The notes below the pieces were generated by a model, which worked only from the letters and a program-made list of their open reading frames with translations, ran no database searches and was not told the origin of the DNA. The position numbers and the translations under genes were made by a program. DNA of 64,000 bases, taken from the NCBI GenBank assembly GCA_004794655.1, contig SMMW01000605.1, positions 1,054,001 to 1,118,000 on the forward strand. The letters run 5' to 3'. Position 1 is the first letter of the stretch. Every line of letters begins with the position of its first letter. Source of the stretch: Marisa cornuarietis. Taxonomy: Eukaryota > Mollusca > Gastropoda > Architaenioglossa > Ampullariidae. Shown one piece after another: positions 1 to 11,094 of this stretch.

Positions 1-770
1 GTGCAGTGTGTTGTGAGCGAGAAAAGCGTGTGACCTAAGAATGTTAGGAATGGGGAGTTATCTCCCTTAAATGTTCTGTGAAGTACGAGTAGTCGCCCTT
101 AGGGGTACGCATGGGAAAGCGTGTATGAGTACGGTTTACAAAATAAAGTATTCGCTAGTCCTTGTAAAACTCAATCTAATCATTCCCTTACAAAATACAA
201 AAACGACGAAGGGAGAAAGACGTAGGAGTAAAGTTCTGTGTGAAATAGTTGGGAATCAGTAATTCCTGGCCTAGGCAAGGTATCGGATAAGTTTTCTCTA
301 TTGCTTTAGTTATCTTAGTCAGCTAGAGAATGATGGGAGCTTTTAATATTTGGTTGAAAAGTGTGGCCATTGTTTTCTTGTATACCAAATAGTAATAGTT
401 AAATATGATATGGATATTCATTGTAACATATAAGGATTTCAGGAATTACTTGGGGGAAAGAGCGAGGAGTTTTGGAGTGTATCGTATTCAGTCTACATGT
501 CTGCCCAGACAGCACGAGCTGAGAAGGATTATTGAAGTGTAGCCTCGTCACACTGTGTGTGTTTCTTATGGATTATAGAAATTAATCGTTGCCAATCTAC
601 GTGTCTGTGCAGACAGCACGAGCTGAGAAGGAGTATCGGAGTGAGTTGTGGAGTATTGGACTATCTCATCATCATCGACAACTCCAAACTTCAACATCAA
701 AGAAGGCCTCGTCCAATTCGTTGAAGCATTGTATAATATCTCAACGTGTACAGTGCTGCTAAACAAAAAA
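1..770. other. Unassigned left-edge DNA with a diverged 50-bp direct duplication
   Basis: No gene is supported here. The only structure seen is a direct duplication: a segment at about 493-545 and one at about 596-646 share the core CAGACAGCACGAGCTGAGAA with a few mismatches, spaced about 104 bp apart. Positions 30-260 have a loosely LTR-like look (a short inverted motif GGGAG/CTCCC and an AATAAA at about 141), but there is no partner copy, so I do not call an LTR. Confidence 0.35.
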
Positions 771-771
771 A

Positions 772-1745
772 AATTGGAGCTTATTTTGGCACCACAGTAG
801 GGCTACGTCAAGGATGTCCCCTATCACCCGTGCTGTTTAATATCTTCTTGGGGAACATCATGCTCGAAGCTCTTTATGACCATCATCCTTCCATTTCAAT
901 TGGTGGAAGATTACCCTGAACCTTCGCTTTGCAAATGACATAGATCTGTTAGCAGGTACTAAGAAAGAACTGTAAGACCTCACCCACAGACTGACAGACA
1001 GCTCAAACGCATATGGAATGGAGACCAGCACTGAAAAGAGCAAAGTTATGATCAATGGCAACGGCAAAGCAGAGATCGTTATGAAAGGGGTACAGCTCGA
1101 AGAGGTAAGTAGCTTCAAGTACTCGGGAGCCACCCTCTCCAAGGACGGCAGCTCCACGCTAGATATCCGCATCAGGATCGCAACAGCAACAGCAGCAATG
1201 GCTAGGTTAGACAGGATCTGACATAGCCACAAGATAAGGTTCACTACCAAGTACAGGCTATACAAATCCCTGGTAGTGCAGATCCTGCTCTACGGATGTG
1301 ACACGTGGACTCTGCTCGCCGACACGGAAAGGAGAATCCAGGCATTCGAGAACAAGTGTCTGAGGAGGCTGCTCCGGATCTCTTACAAAGAACATAAAAC
1401 CAACGACTTTGTAAGAAACAAGATGGCCACACTGGTAGGACACCAGGAACCTCTACTATCAACAGTCAAGTGATGTAAGCTGGTCTTTGGTCACGTGACC
1501 CGGCACGATACCCTGTCGAGGACTGTCCTTCAAGGCACCTTGGAGGGTGGCCGACACCGCGGTGGTCAGAGAAAGAACTGACTTACGAACATCAAAGACT
1601 GGACTGATCGTCCTGTACAGGACCTACTGACTATCGCTCACAATAGACAAGAGTGGCGGTCCTCTCAGCTACCGCGTCTATCCATGTGATCCCCCCCCCA
1701 GCACCAGGTGCCAGGCAAGGGACGACTGACTGACTGACTGAAAGT
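772..1745 (+). mobile_element. RTE-like non-LTR retrotransposon remnant, 3' part of reverse transcriptase (pseudogene)
   Basis: Conceptual translation across several frames gives reverse-transcriptase motifs in order. GLRQGCPLSPVLFNIF lies near 795-850, FAND (in place of catalytic FADD) near 930, the LYGCDTW block near 1290 and LRRLLRIS near 1360. A GHVTRHDTLSRTVL tail follows, typical of RTE-type elements. Stops interrupt the frame near 975, 1219 and 1470, so it is dead. It ends in a short (GACT)n run near 1725-1742, the kind of simple 3' terminus RTE elements carry. The 5' half of the element is missing. The same family recurs at 60545-61110. Confidence 0.8.
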
Positions 1746-2280
1746 AAGACATGAAAGTAAGACAAGTTTTATTTCGACATTTTCGCAAATTTTAAATTGC
1801 AGGCCTATGCATCTCGGACAATGAGCTCGCTTTAAAAAAAATTATTTACGTTTTCGATCTTTAAGCTTTATATATATATATACAAGGAACAAATAAGACA
1901 TTTCACGCTTAAGAGCCTGAAACACATTCTGTCATCAGAAACAACAGCAGACAGGGGGTGCCAACTGCTCGTGAAAGTGCGGTGTCTGCACTTAGCCCCG
2001 TGCTTCCTGTTTACACGTGACCCCGCTGTAACCCGCCCTGATGCTAATTGTAGACGACTTTAGCCCTGACCCTCGTGTCATCGTCTGGAGCCTCGTCACG
2101 TCACTGCACCGCCCTCCACAATCTTATCTTCACCTCAGGCCTGACCCCTGCTTTATTATAACAACTGTATAAGGTACGCAAACATCTCCGAATATGTCTG
2201 ATATTGTTCTTTATTTTCAACGACCATTTGGGAAAGTATTACTTAATTTCATAACATATCTTCTAGATAATTTAACGTCC
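1746..2280. other. Unassigned spacer
   Basis: A short (TA)n run near 1869-1882 and otherwise no recognisable gene or repeat. Confidence 0.5.
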
Positions 2281-2543
2281 AGAGAACTCAGGCTGTTTAC
2301 ACAGAGAACTCAGGCTGTTTACACAGAGAACTCAGGCTGTTTACACAGAGAACTCAGGCTGTTTACACAGAGAACTCGGGCTGTTTACACATAGAACTCA
2401 GGCTGTTTACACAGAGAACTCAGGCTGTTTACACAGAGAACTCAGGCTGTTTACACAGAGAACTCGGGCTGTTTACACATAGAACTCATGCTGTTTACAC
2501 AGAGAACTCAGGCTGTTTACACAGAGAACTCAGGCTGTTTACA
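2281..2543. repeat. Tandem repeat, 22-bp unit, about 12 copies
   Basis: The unit AGAGAACTCAGGCTGTTTAC plus AC repeats head to tail about 12 times. A few copies share the same substitutions (GGG for AGG, CATAG for CAGAG), which suggests higher-order duplication of several units at once. Confidence 0.95.
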
Positions 2544-3535
2544 GAAATTAGTTTATTGGCGAAGTGGTTAAAAAAACATACCAGTAGACTGATTTAGTCA
2601 AGTGTTTGAATGATCACCATGTGGTCACAAGTAGAATCGGTTTCTTGCGCAAATATTTACAGTTTATTTCTTGCTGTTGTTTCCCGAAGCAAGAAAAGTT
2701 TGTCACAAAGTTCCATTAGCCGAGGTCTAAATATTACACAAACGAAATGTCCATCAGATGTGGTTTTGTACCCAAAAGTAAACGTGCTTCGTCAATACCG
2801 GCTTTGGCAGAACAAATGCAGGTGATGGACTCTCTTCCTGTGCCACCGATGGCATTTTTGTCCTAAGAATATGTCAGTTATCCGAAGATAGTGCAACCTC
2901 GCAGGTTTACCTGAAAGAGAAAGTGATCTTGTTTTAACGAAGCTTGTTTACCTCGTACAATAAGTAACTGTGTACTAAGAGCGGTCGTTGAGAAGTGTGA
3001 GTGCACCTGGTAAATAAAACAAATATCTGTGCACAAGTAAATGCGTGGAACTCGTGCAGTAGGTGGACAAAGCGGTCGGTGGGTGTGTCACCTCGTATTG
3101 CACGTGACTGACCCCTAGGTAAAGTGAGTGTGTATCAACATAGATCTGTATATCTGTGTGAGAGTATTCATGCGTGTCTGTGTACATCCATGTGTGAATG
3201 CCTCGCTTACATATTAGAGTCTACCTAATATTTTATGTTTGGGACTTAGGGAGTGAGAAATATTCTTCACACTATTGTGACATAAATGTGTGTAATACAT
3301 TTTGTAACCTACACTTCTGTGTGAATAGTTAACATAAATAAACTTCCATATCTCGTATTTTAAAATATATAATTTATATAATTATTTTTTACAGCAGGTG
3401 CATGTATACTTGCGAGTGCTGATGCCCAGCAATGTTCACGCCTGTGAATAATGTGCAACAAAGTAACCAGGACGATGATGAATGAAAAGGAGGATTTTAG
3501 CAGCAAGCGTCGAGGATCCCTGTTGCACGAGGCGG

Positions 3536-3600
<65 letters not shown>

Positions 3601-3846
3601 CATACGTGTGTGTGTTGTTGTTCTTTTGTCAGAGATAACAATTGTCAACATAAGCGAATTGTTTCCCTTTTGACTGCTCGTCGCTGATGCGTCAAAACCT
3701 TACACAGGCTCTCTGCTAATGAGAGAGACACTGAAAAACAGATAATGTACACATAATAGAGAATATATGAAGAGTTCGTAAGACAGAGCAGAATGAGCCA
3801 GAATAGTAAGTGAGAGCCAGAGACTTTGAGAGAGAGACAATCTTAC
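2544..3846. other. Unassigned DNA with a (TG)n tract; expected site of the missing rest of gene E
   Basis: Contains a (TG)n microsatellite at about 3536-3596 and nothing else recognised. I looked on the minus strand for a terminal exon like those of genes A-D (hydrophobic LLxxxC then FC) and did not find one. Confidence 0.5.
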
Positions 3847-3910
3847 CCGGAAGTGTGGGGCACAGTGTAGCCAGCATCAGAGCAACAAGAAGACCGGCAA
3901 GTGTCTTCAT
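3847..3910 (-). CDS. Gene E: signal-peptide first exon of an array-family secreted protein (partial)
   Basis: Reading leftward from ATG at 3910, 21 codons plus one base encode a classic signal peptide: Met-Lys-Thr, then a Leu/Ala/Val-rich core LLVALMLATLC, then small residues. The exon stops at a good donor, CCGG|GTAAGA, in phase 1. That is the same phase, and exactly the same 64-nt coding length, as the first exons of genes C and D. The peptide most resembles that of gene B (Met-Lys-Thr, LLxAL, TLC), and the start contexts match (ACAATGAAGAC). A TATA-like GGTATAATT lies about 250 bp upstream on the same strand, near 4157-4165. No downstream exon was found to the left, so the mature protein is unknown. 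What is seen is the signal peptide and splice site; family membership is inferred. Confidence 0.6.
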
Positions 3911-3935
3911 TGTCGTCGCTGGACAGCACTGGATG

Positions 3936-4090
3936 TCAGACAATGCAATAGATGTCAGGCGATGTCAGACGATGTCAGGCGATGTCAGACGATGACAGGT
4001 GATGTCAGACAATGCGATCGATGTCAGACTATGTCGGGTGCTGCCAGGCGATGTCAGGCTATGTCAGGCGATGTCAGACGATGTCCATTT
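3936..4090. repeat. Degenerate tandem repeat of a GATGTCAG motif
   Basis: About 15 imperfect 10-bp units (GATGTCAGRC and variants such as AATGCGATC) immediately upstream of the gene E start codon, so they lie in its 5' UTR or promoter region. Confidence 0.8.
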
Positions 4091-4221
4091 GACGGGACCT
4101 TCTCACACTGGGGATGACAATCGGATTTCGTCGCGAGCAAGTGCTAGTCTCTCAATTATACCCCCACAGGTGAAAAGGCGAACAGGTTCTAAAGCCCACG
4201 CGTCATGCTGAAGGCCATTAA

Positions 4222-4517
4222 CCCTTTATGCCAGCAGCCTGACAAGAAATCGACTACTCTCTTCATCGTGTGAATTTTTAATGCAAATATCAGTCATGTC
4301 TTGTGTTGCCGTGCTGGTTTGATAGTTTAATAAATTTTTTAGGAACACACATCAAGTTTAGGCTTTCTAGTTCTCTTTTTGTTATCAGGGTTTTTGTTTT
4401 TATTCAATGGCAATGAACCACAGCTTAGTCAAGGATACGACCCTGATTCCTGACCGCTATATCGCCGACACAAGAGAGTGGCATATGAGTGTAGCTTCCG
4501 CTTCAGGTCCTAAAGGG
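4222..4517. mobile_element. piggyBac-like MITE, 296 bp, with TTAA target duplication
   Basis: The left end CCCTTTATGCC follows TTAA (4218-4221). The right end, read as reverse complement, is CCCTTTAGGACC and is followed by TTAA (4518-4521). Target TTAA together with CCCTTT termini is the piggyBac signature. There is no transposase coding capacity. Confidence 0.7.
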
Positions 4518-4897
4518 TTAACTGTTAACTGCGAGGGTTTGTGACGTCACTTTCTTGGAAACAGGAGGAAAAGAATTTAGTGTCAGCAGTTAACGGTAAG
4601 CGCAGAATCAACAGGATTCTTTGTAATGTGTTTCTTGGGTCATTCCCAGGTAAAATGTTGAGTGCACCATCAGCATTCACTTTAGATGTCTTGTGAAGAT
4701 CATCTCATCTATCAAAATAATCTTTAATTTTGCAAATCAATGCAGGTGTCGACCAAAGTAATGTTAAAAATGTTAACATTTTCCGTTCGAACCGTCCATC
4801 CCACTTTAGGTTTCCAATGGGTTGAAATCTGTCCTAAGGTATCTCCGACTTTTGTTTAAATCTGTGTGAGTGAGGGAGTGAGAGAGAGAGAGAGAGA

Positions 4898-4902
<5 letters not shown>

Positions 4903-4950
<48 letters not shown>
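4903..4950. repeat. (TG)n microsatellite preceded by (AG)n
   Basis: A pure dinucleotide tract following an AG-rich run at about 4877-4900. It lies about 50 bp left of the mariner remnant. Confidence 0.95.
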
Positions 4951-4951
<1 letters not shown>

Positions 4952-5002
4952 TGAGTCAGAGTTGGAATACTAACTTTTCCAAGCGCGTTCTACATAGATG
5001 TA

Positions 5003-5551
5003 CTAGGTGTGGCAGAAAAGTAATGAGACTGATTTTTTATTTACCAAAATTTTTATTTTTTTTTAAACATCAGTGTTATCGCCCTCAAAATAATTCCCTT
5101 GGGCAGCTACACACCGATGGAGACGTTGTTTCCACTTTTGGTAGCAGCGCTGGAATCAACCGGTGGTCTTCAGCATGTCCCTTACACTCTTTTGGATGTT
5201 TTCTAAAGTCCCGAAATTACATCCTTTGAGGACATTTTTCATTTTAGGAAAAAGTCAGAAGGGCTGAGGTCAGGCGAATAGAAGGGTTGGGGAACCACAG
5301 GAATGCCTTTTGAGGTCAACAATTCCGTGAGGGAGAGGGCAGTGTGACATGGGGGTTGTCATGATGAGCATCCATTTGTCTGCCATGTCTAGTCTCACGC
5401 CAATGACCCTATTTCTGAGCCTTTCAAGGATGTCTTTATTTAAAAAAACTTGGTTGACAGTTTGTCCTGGATGAACAAATTCTTTGTGGACGACTCCCCT
5501 TCCAGATCGCCTGCAGTGTTGCTAGTGTCATTATGTTTTTGTCACACCTCG
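5003..5551 (-). mobile_element. Internally deleted mariner element (549 bp) with TA target duplication
   Basis: Both ends are visible. The left terminus AGGTGTGGCAGAAAAGTAA and the reverse complement of the right terminus AGGTGTGACAAAAACATAA form an imperfect terminal inverted repeat. TA flanks the element at 5001-5002 and 5552-5553. On the minus strand, pieces of mariner transposase translate in order: a WMLIMTTPMSHC block (the family's catalytic Asp-Asn-Ala-Pro-xx-His region, now lacking the Asp), SPTLLFA and LFPKMKNVLKGCNFGT blocks, then KWKQRLHRCVAAQGNYFEGD at the C terminus. Frameshifts and stops are present and the N-terminal half of the gene is deleted, so it is inactive. Confidence 0.85.
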
Positions 5552-5559
5552 TATATTAC

Positions 5560-5710
5560 CTTTCTTAACCTGATAATACGTGTCATGTGATAACCTACCT
5601 CCTATATTACCTGTTCTTAACCTGATAATACGTGTCATGTGATAATCTACCTCGTATATTACCTATTCTTAACTTGATAATACGTGTCATGTGATAACCT
5701 TAGACGGGAC
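5560..5710. repeat. Short tandem repeat, about 60-bp unit, about 2.5 copies
   Basis: Units containing CTTAACCTGATAATACGTG then TCATGTGATAACCTACCTC repeat right after the mariner end. Confidence 0.8.
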
Positions 5711-5769
5711 ATGATATCGCTTACATTGAAGGTCTAGTGTGGACTTGTTGACAAGCCAGAGAAAACTTA

Positions 5770-7026
5770 CAACCAGTGTAAATTAATTGAAACAAACTCT
5801 ATTTGCTAGTTTTTTCGCGTGTACGTAAGCTGTTTTATTGAACTATAAAGATATTTTAGCTGGGTTTTTTTTAATTCTATGACAGGATTTTTTTACTTTA
5901 GTGTGGAGCCAAAACTTTCAGGAATGATGAACAATGTTGATGTTTTGATGTTTTGTTTCATAAGAGATTGTATCATATTTTTAAATGAGCAGTATATCCG
6001 GTCATTTAAATCCGGATGCCTTCTAACATGAGTGTTACACCCAGAAGGCGAGCAAGTATTGGTGTCTGTTAAGCCACTGTCATCAACATGAAGAATGAAA
6101 CAGGATCTGCTGACTCAAGGCGGGCTGGCAAGTGTGGCAGAAGGAAGAAGACTACACCCAGAGATGACACCTACTTGACCAGGGAAAGAGAGAGCTAAAG
6201 GAACAGAAATTCGTTCATTGACCGTTTGAAGGCGCCTCTTGGAGATCGGCAGACAATATCCTACAGACCAGTGATAAAGCAACTCATGACCAAAGCGATG
6301 AAAGTCAAGTGTTACAGGTGAGGACTGAATTACAAGCACTGGACTCTGAAAGACTGGATACCAGTTGTTTTCAGTGAGGAAAATCATTTTTTCATCCAGG
6401 GGCAGCGAAGTCAGCACTTTCGAAGGTCACCCGGTGAAAAGCTGTGGAATGTCCACATCGACCAATGTTTGAAAAACTCACAAAAGAAGATAATTTGGAG
6501 ATGTTTTAGCTATTATGGAGTTGGTTCCTTGCACCCAGTCAATGGCACACAAAGCAATATATTGAGCTGCTCTGCAGAAGACTTGTTCCAGACCTGGAGG
6601 TTATTCCCTGGCGGTTTTTTTCAAGCAAAATCTGGCCCCCATGTCATACTGCAAAAGAAGTCAAGAATGTTTTCAAGGATAATTAAATGGACTGCAATGG
6701 CCTAGAAACTCTCCTGATCTTAACCCCATTGAGAACTTGTAGTCTATTTGGAAGCAGCGCCGGCGTGGACTGGACTGCAGTACCACGGAGATGCTGATTC
6801 AGGCCTTCATATTAGGATAAAAGTATGGTACAAAGACCCTAAAATCCAGCAAGACTGCTCAATATTGGTGGATTCAATGCCAAATCGCATCAAATTGCTG
6901 GTGAAGAATCGAGGAGGTCATATTATATACTGATGTGAGTGTATTAGTATTATTCTTAAAAAAAACTTGAACAAACCCATTTTTTTGTTGTTTTCGGGTT
7001 TGTTTCAATTAATTTGCACAAGGATG
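5770..7026 (+). mobile_element. Degenerate Tc1-type transposon, about 1.26 kb, with TIRs and TA target duplication
   Basis: The left end CAACCAGTGTAAATTAATTG and the reverse complement of the right end CATCCTTGTGCAAATTAATT share the core AAATTAATTGAAACAAA. TA flanks at 5768-5769 and 7027-7028. Length and ends fit a full-length Tc1 copy. The transposase reads in pieces: a WIPVVFSEENHF block (family FSDE, with the first catalytic Asp changed to Glu), a GEKLWN segment, a PPCHTAKEVKNVF block where the second catalytic Asp is lost, and WPRNSPDLNPIENL, which keeps the last acidic motif. Several stops and frameshifts make it a pseudogene. Confidence 0.85.
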
Positions 7027-7028
7027 TA

Positions 7029-8048
7029 CGCAAGAAAAGGGGGTGTAGGTGTCAACGGCGTCTAGGAAGAGAATAACACCTCAGGGGTCTCCCACGCCTG
7101 TCTGCCAGGACCTCGTATGATGACATGGGTGAGAGGGTTAGTTGCCTGTCCACCACATCACCTGTACGTGGGGCAGAGGGTCAGTAGGGGTGGTGCCTCC
7201 CTCTTGTACTTGCTGGCTACTTGTTAATTGAATGAAGGTGAGTAATTGACCAATGACATCCCTTTTTGTATGGATCTGTCAAAGTGAAGCAGGGAAGCGA
7301 GAACAAAACACTTCTCCGGACGACTTCAGCGTGAATGGAGCAACCGGTCGAAGGTTGAAGCGACTTCAGCTTTCTCCAACACCAACTTCACTTTTACTTT
7401 GAGACCGAGTCTGGTCAAGAGGGCAAGACTCGGGAGGAAGGAGGCTTCAGTTAGAGAACCTTGATGCAGTGACAAGCAATTGGTAGGACCTCCTGCTGTC
7501 GCCGTGGAAACTAAAGGACTTGCACTCACTGGGAAAGGTAGACGTTCGACGCCCAGGCGGACAGAAGTCGTTGTTCTCAAAGAGAGCAGAACGTCTGCTG
7601 GGTTTACCTGCACTCCAAAGTACCAGAGAGAGAGAGAGACTTTGCATGAAGGTGATGACCGTTCAGCGGCTGTACGTGGCATTTGCACTCGTCGAAGACA
7701 CCCGGTGTATGTCCCTGGACCAGGACAAAACTCGAATCTGTGTCGCCGGGAGAGCAGTCGTCGCTCACTGACGTGGTTGGCAGACCGAGCGGCAAGAACC
7801 ACCGACAGTCGGACAAACACTTCGTGGAGAAAATCACCGGCGTGTCGCGACTGTCGACTGGACTCCTGCTCCTCGCCTCACCACAAACGTGCATCCACAA
7901 GAGAGACTGACAGTACGAGAACAGCTGTAACAACTAAGAGCTAAACTGGTCCGCAACATGTGGCAACAATTGGTAGTCTTAACGAGAATTAACATCTCAT
8001 TCGCTGTGTAATGGAAACTGAGAGCGACTGACATGTGATTATTGCAGA

Positions 8049-8054
<6 letters not shown>
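7029..8054. other. Unassigned; GC-richer block 7320-7950 open in several frames
   Basis: From about 7326 to 7944 both strands have overlapping open frames (154 codons plus, 164 codons minus) that I do not recognise. Neither has a signal peptide, a known motif or convincing splice sites. The simultaneous openness reflects CpG-rich, stop-poor composition. It may be the edge of an unidentified repeat. Confidence 0.3.
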
Positions 8055-8138
<84 letters not shown>

Positions 8139-8140
8139 AC
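8055..8140. repeat. (CAT)n trinucleotide microsatellite, about 27 copies, followed by (CAA)4
   Basis: A pure CAT/ATC run. Its poly-His, poly-Met and poly-Asp frames are compositional and not genes. Confidence 0.95.
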
Positions 8141-8486
8141 AACAACAACACCGTCCTGTACTGTCATGTTTACAAAAGCGATGGAATGTTCTAAGGCTCC
8201 AAAAGCAAGAGAATGTTTACAGACAGGAGGTAGAAGTGTGTAATGCTCAGCATGCGGCTGAATACGATAACAAACGCAAACAAATGCGCTACAATGCACT
8301 GCATGCATAACATTTTTTGCGAATCATTTTACCTCACATGAAGTATTGAAATTGTGTCACACATGAAACAGCTTCACAAAACAACGCAAAATCAGATCTT
8401 TGAGTCAAGCCTTGCTGTGGTTTTTTTTTCTTGTTTTGTTTTGTTTTTTAGATGAGCACATAGTCTACAAAAAAGGTTAACCCATT

Positions 8487-10618
8487 TCAAGAGGCTGGGG
8501 TCACGTTCAGACAAAACTGTGACAAATACTGAAGGTGGCTATGTTGACATATTTGTTGCAAAAGGACCAGCATCAATCGCCCTCCCGCTCCAATGGTTCT
8601 GTCGTGAGCTGCGTCCCTGGATGGCTGTCCAGGTTCATCAGTGTCTTCACTTGACTCTTGCGGTTCTTGAAATTCATCAAAAAGGTGGTCCTGTGTTCCT
8701 TCTGTTTGTGACAAGAGAAAAGACAAGAGAACTAGCTTGTTGGATTTAAATTATATATACTGACTTTTTGAACTATCTCCGCTTATAAATTCGGGCTGCA
8801 AAAATTGCAATGTCTTGCAATGACCTTTTTCCTATTTTTCACACACAGAGACCATTGGCCTGACAACTTCTTCAGCAACGATTGCCATATGGAAACTTAC
8901 AGTTGCCACATTACATTGTTACTCCTTATAACTTCATCCTCCGTCAAACAACTACTCCAGCACTCGCTCAGTTGTTTATCAATTTGCTCTGGTTCCAAAT
9001 TTTATGGCATCATCTTAAGATTCATGACGGCGCCGACGAGACTTAAAAAACAACATGGAGTCAGAAGAGTGCCGGTGACATCCCTCGACAACAGGTCATG
9101 GTGGTCTCGGAGTGTCGGCCCAGACTTTTCTTCTTGATGCATTTGAATCGTTCTTTTCAAACCCGAATTTTTAGTCCAGAAAGAAGCAGCAGGTCGGTAT
9201 TTATCATTAAAGTCAGTCCCTTCAGCAAGACAGGAAACGCAGGTGCACAGACAAAAACTATAGACCGCGCATTGTTCTCTGAAAAACATCGTTACAAGCT
9301 CATTTGTAACTTGAGAGACAGAGAGAGAGAGACTGTATGAGCGCACGTGAGAGGGAGAGAGAGGGAAAACACGCTCGTTTATAACTTGAGAAAGAGAAAG
9401 AAAGTCTGTGCGCGCGCACGTGTGTGTAAGAGAGAGAATGCTCTTTTGTAACTTGAGAGAAACTATATGTTTGTGGGTGCGTGCGTGTGTGTGGGTGCGT
9501 GCGTGTGTGTGTTAAGAAAGAGAATGCTTATTTGTAACTTGAGAGAAACTATATGTTTGTGCGTGCGCGCGCACGTGTGTGTGTGGAAGAGAGAGAATGC
9601 TCATTTGTAACTTGAGAGAAACTATATGTTTGTGCGTGCGTGCGTGCGTGTGTGTGTGTTAAGAAAGAGAATGCTCATTTGTAACTTGAGAGAAACTATA
9701 TGTTTGTGGGTGCGTGCGTGTGTGCGAGTGACGTGTGTGTAAGAGAGAGAATGCTCATTTATAGCTTGAGAAACTATATGTTTGTGTGTGTGCGTGCGTG
9801 CGTGTGTGTGTGTGTAAGAGAGAGAATGCTCATTTGTAGCTTGAGAAAAACTATATGTTTGTGGGTGCGTGCGTGTGTGTATGAGGGAGAGACAGCGCGT
9901 GTGTACATCTGCGTGATATATCACGTGTTTGGTTGTTTGTACACATACAAATACACACAAACACAATATGACTTGCACGACACACCACCCAAACTAATTC
10001 CACAAAACGAATTGACACCAAAGTTAAGGTTGGAGCAGAATCGCGAGTAAAAGAAAGGAAAATGAGTGACGACTAATAAAAAGGAATCTTAAGCAAGAAA
10101 ACGTGAGACAAAGCAAGAAACGAACCTCGGACAATTGCACTGACAACAAAATACACAGATAGTCCGAAGACTACCTAAACCAGGGGTGAGGAACCTTTTA
10201 TCTGCTAAGAACCATTGGAATATTTATAACATTGGCGGGCCATGCAAACTGATCAACTTTATTAACTTCTCAAATTTTTTTGTAATTTACCGTTTAAGTA
10301 ATGCCTGAAACTGCTTCTCCATTTTGCTTATTTCATTATTTCAAAGTTTGTTGTTATTATTATTATTTACTTTTTAAATTTATGTTGCTATGAGATAAGC
10401 TTCTAGTTTTACTGAATTTTGAGTCTCAACTACACTGTGCCTGGACAGGAGCAGAGCAACTGATTCTATGGGGCGGACGATCCCCGATCCCTGAAGTAGA
10501 CAGACAGAGAGGTCGGTACCTAGTAGGTAGATAATTATCTACTAATGTACTCACGGTGAGAAGTCACTCTGGTGAGAGTCAAGAGAGACAAAGCCAGCAA
10601 AAGATAGCGAGTCAGCAT
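8487..10618 (-). CDS. Gene D: small secreted protein of the local array (two exons, 92 aa)
   Basis: Exon 1 (10618 down to 10555) starts at ATG and encodes a signal peptide with core LLLALSLLTLT, ending HisC|GTGAGT in phase 1. Exon 2 (8701 down to 8487) follows the acceptor CTTGTCACAAACAG and reads in phase to a TGA. The mature part is acidic (about residues 23-50, rich in Glu, Gln, Asp, Ser), contains DEPGQP, then a Leu-rich LMLVLLQQIC segment and FCLN 11 residues after the first Cys. It aligns well with gene C over its whole length, including SE-DTDEPGQP and LLQQxC. Two cysteines are in the mature part, so one disulphide is possible. The intron (8702-10554) holds a GT-rich minisatellite and a possible hAT fragment. 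Function unknown. An upstream ATG at about 10652 opens an out-of-frame uORF. Confidence 0.65.
9300..9900. repeat. Compound minisatellite, about 80-90 bp unit, about 7 copies (gene D intron)
   Basis: Each unit contains AGAATGCTCATTTGTAACTT, then GAGAGAAACTATATGTTTGT, then a variable (GTGC/GTGT)n tract. Unit length varies because the inner dinucleotide part expands and contracts. Confidence 0.85.
10181..10480. mobile_element. Possible hAT-like end (single terminus)
   Basis: CAGGGGTGAGGAACC followed by a GGCGGGCC motif resembles the terminus of non-autonomous hAT elements. I could not find the matching right end or an 8-bp duplication, so the right limit given is arbitrary. Confidence 0.3.
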
Positions 10619-10770
10619 GTTCACCTTGCCAGACACCGAATGTGGCGAACATCACAACATTTGTATCTTTGTGTCAGAAGATGGTCATGTGCGAGACAAC
10701 TCCACCCAATGGCTTGACAACAATGCCACATTTCCTACTCGCATTTTTTTTTCAACCCATTCGTCTGAGA
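10619..10770 (-). promoter_or_regulatory. Conserved upstream region of gene D (shared with gene C)
   Basis: On the minus strand this stretch shares ordered blocks with the DNA upstream of gene C (20180-20310): AATGCGAGTAGGAAA, then CCATTGGGTGGA (containing an inverted CCAAT box), then TGACCATCTTCTGA, then GGTGTCTGG near the start codon. The blocks are separated by diverged sequence, suggesting a duplicated promoter or 5' UTR under constraint. Confidence 0.55.
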
Positions 10771-11094
10771 CCTGATGTTTGGGTGACAAGCCAGACGAGC
10801 CTCGTCTCATAAAAACCTTCGCTGTTCTTTGTTTTATTACGAAAACAGACACCAACTGCTGCCTTGAACAAGACTTCGCCATTTTTGTTGTCCCCACTCA
10901 CATTACTCCTCTCCTCAGACACGTGACAGCTTTCTTTGTTAAACGATATTTACATGAAGGTAAACATAAAGTGTCATTTGTCCTTTGCGAATTCATGAAA
11001 CTCTCAGTCCTTGTTGCTTGGTTTCTCTTTGCAGGAACTTTTTTTTTGTCTTTTATTCATCATCATTATTGTTGTTTATCCTTCCGTCGTTGAT

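Noticed and set aside
1..290. Possible solo LTR at the left edge
   Set aside because: TG...CA-type borders, target duplication or a second copy could not be shown.
2281..2543. A regular direct-repeat array that might be taken for CRISPR
   Set aside because: The units are contiguous with no unique spacers, the window is eukaryotic, and there are no cas-like genes.
8035..8310. Poly-His, poly-Met and poly-Asp frames
   Set aside because: They are the six readings of a (CAT)n microsatellite and have no gene context.
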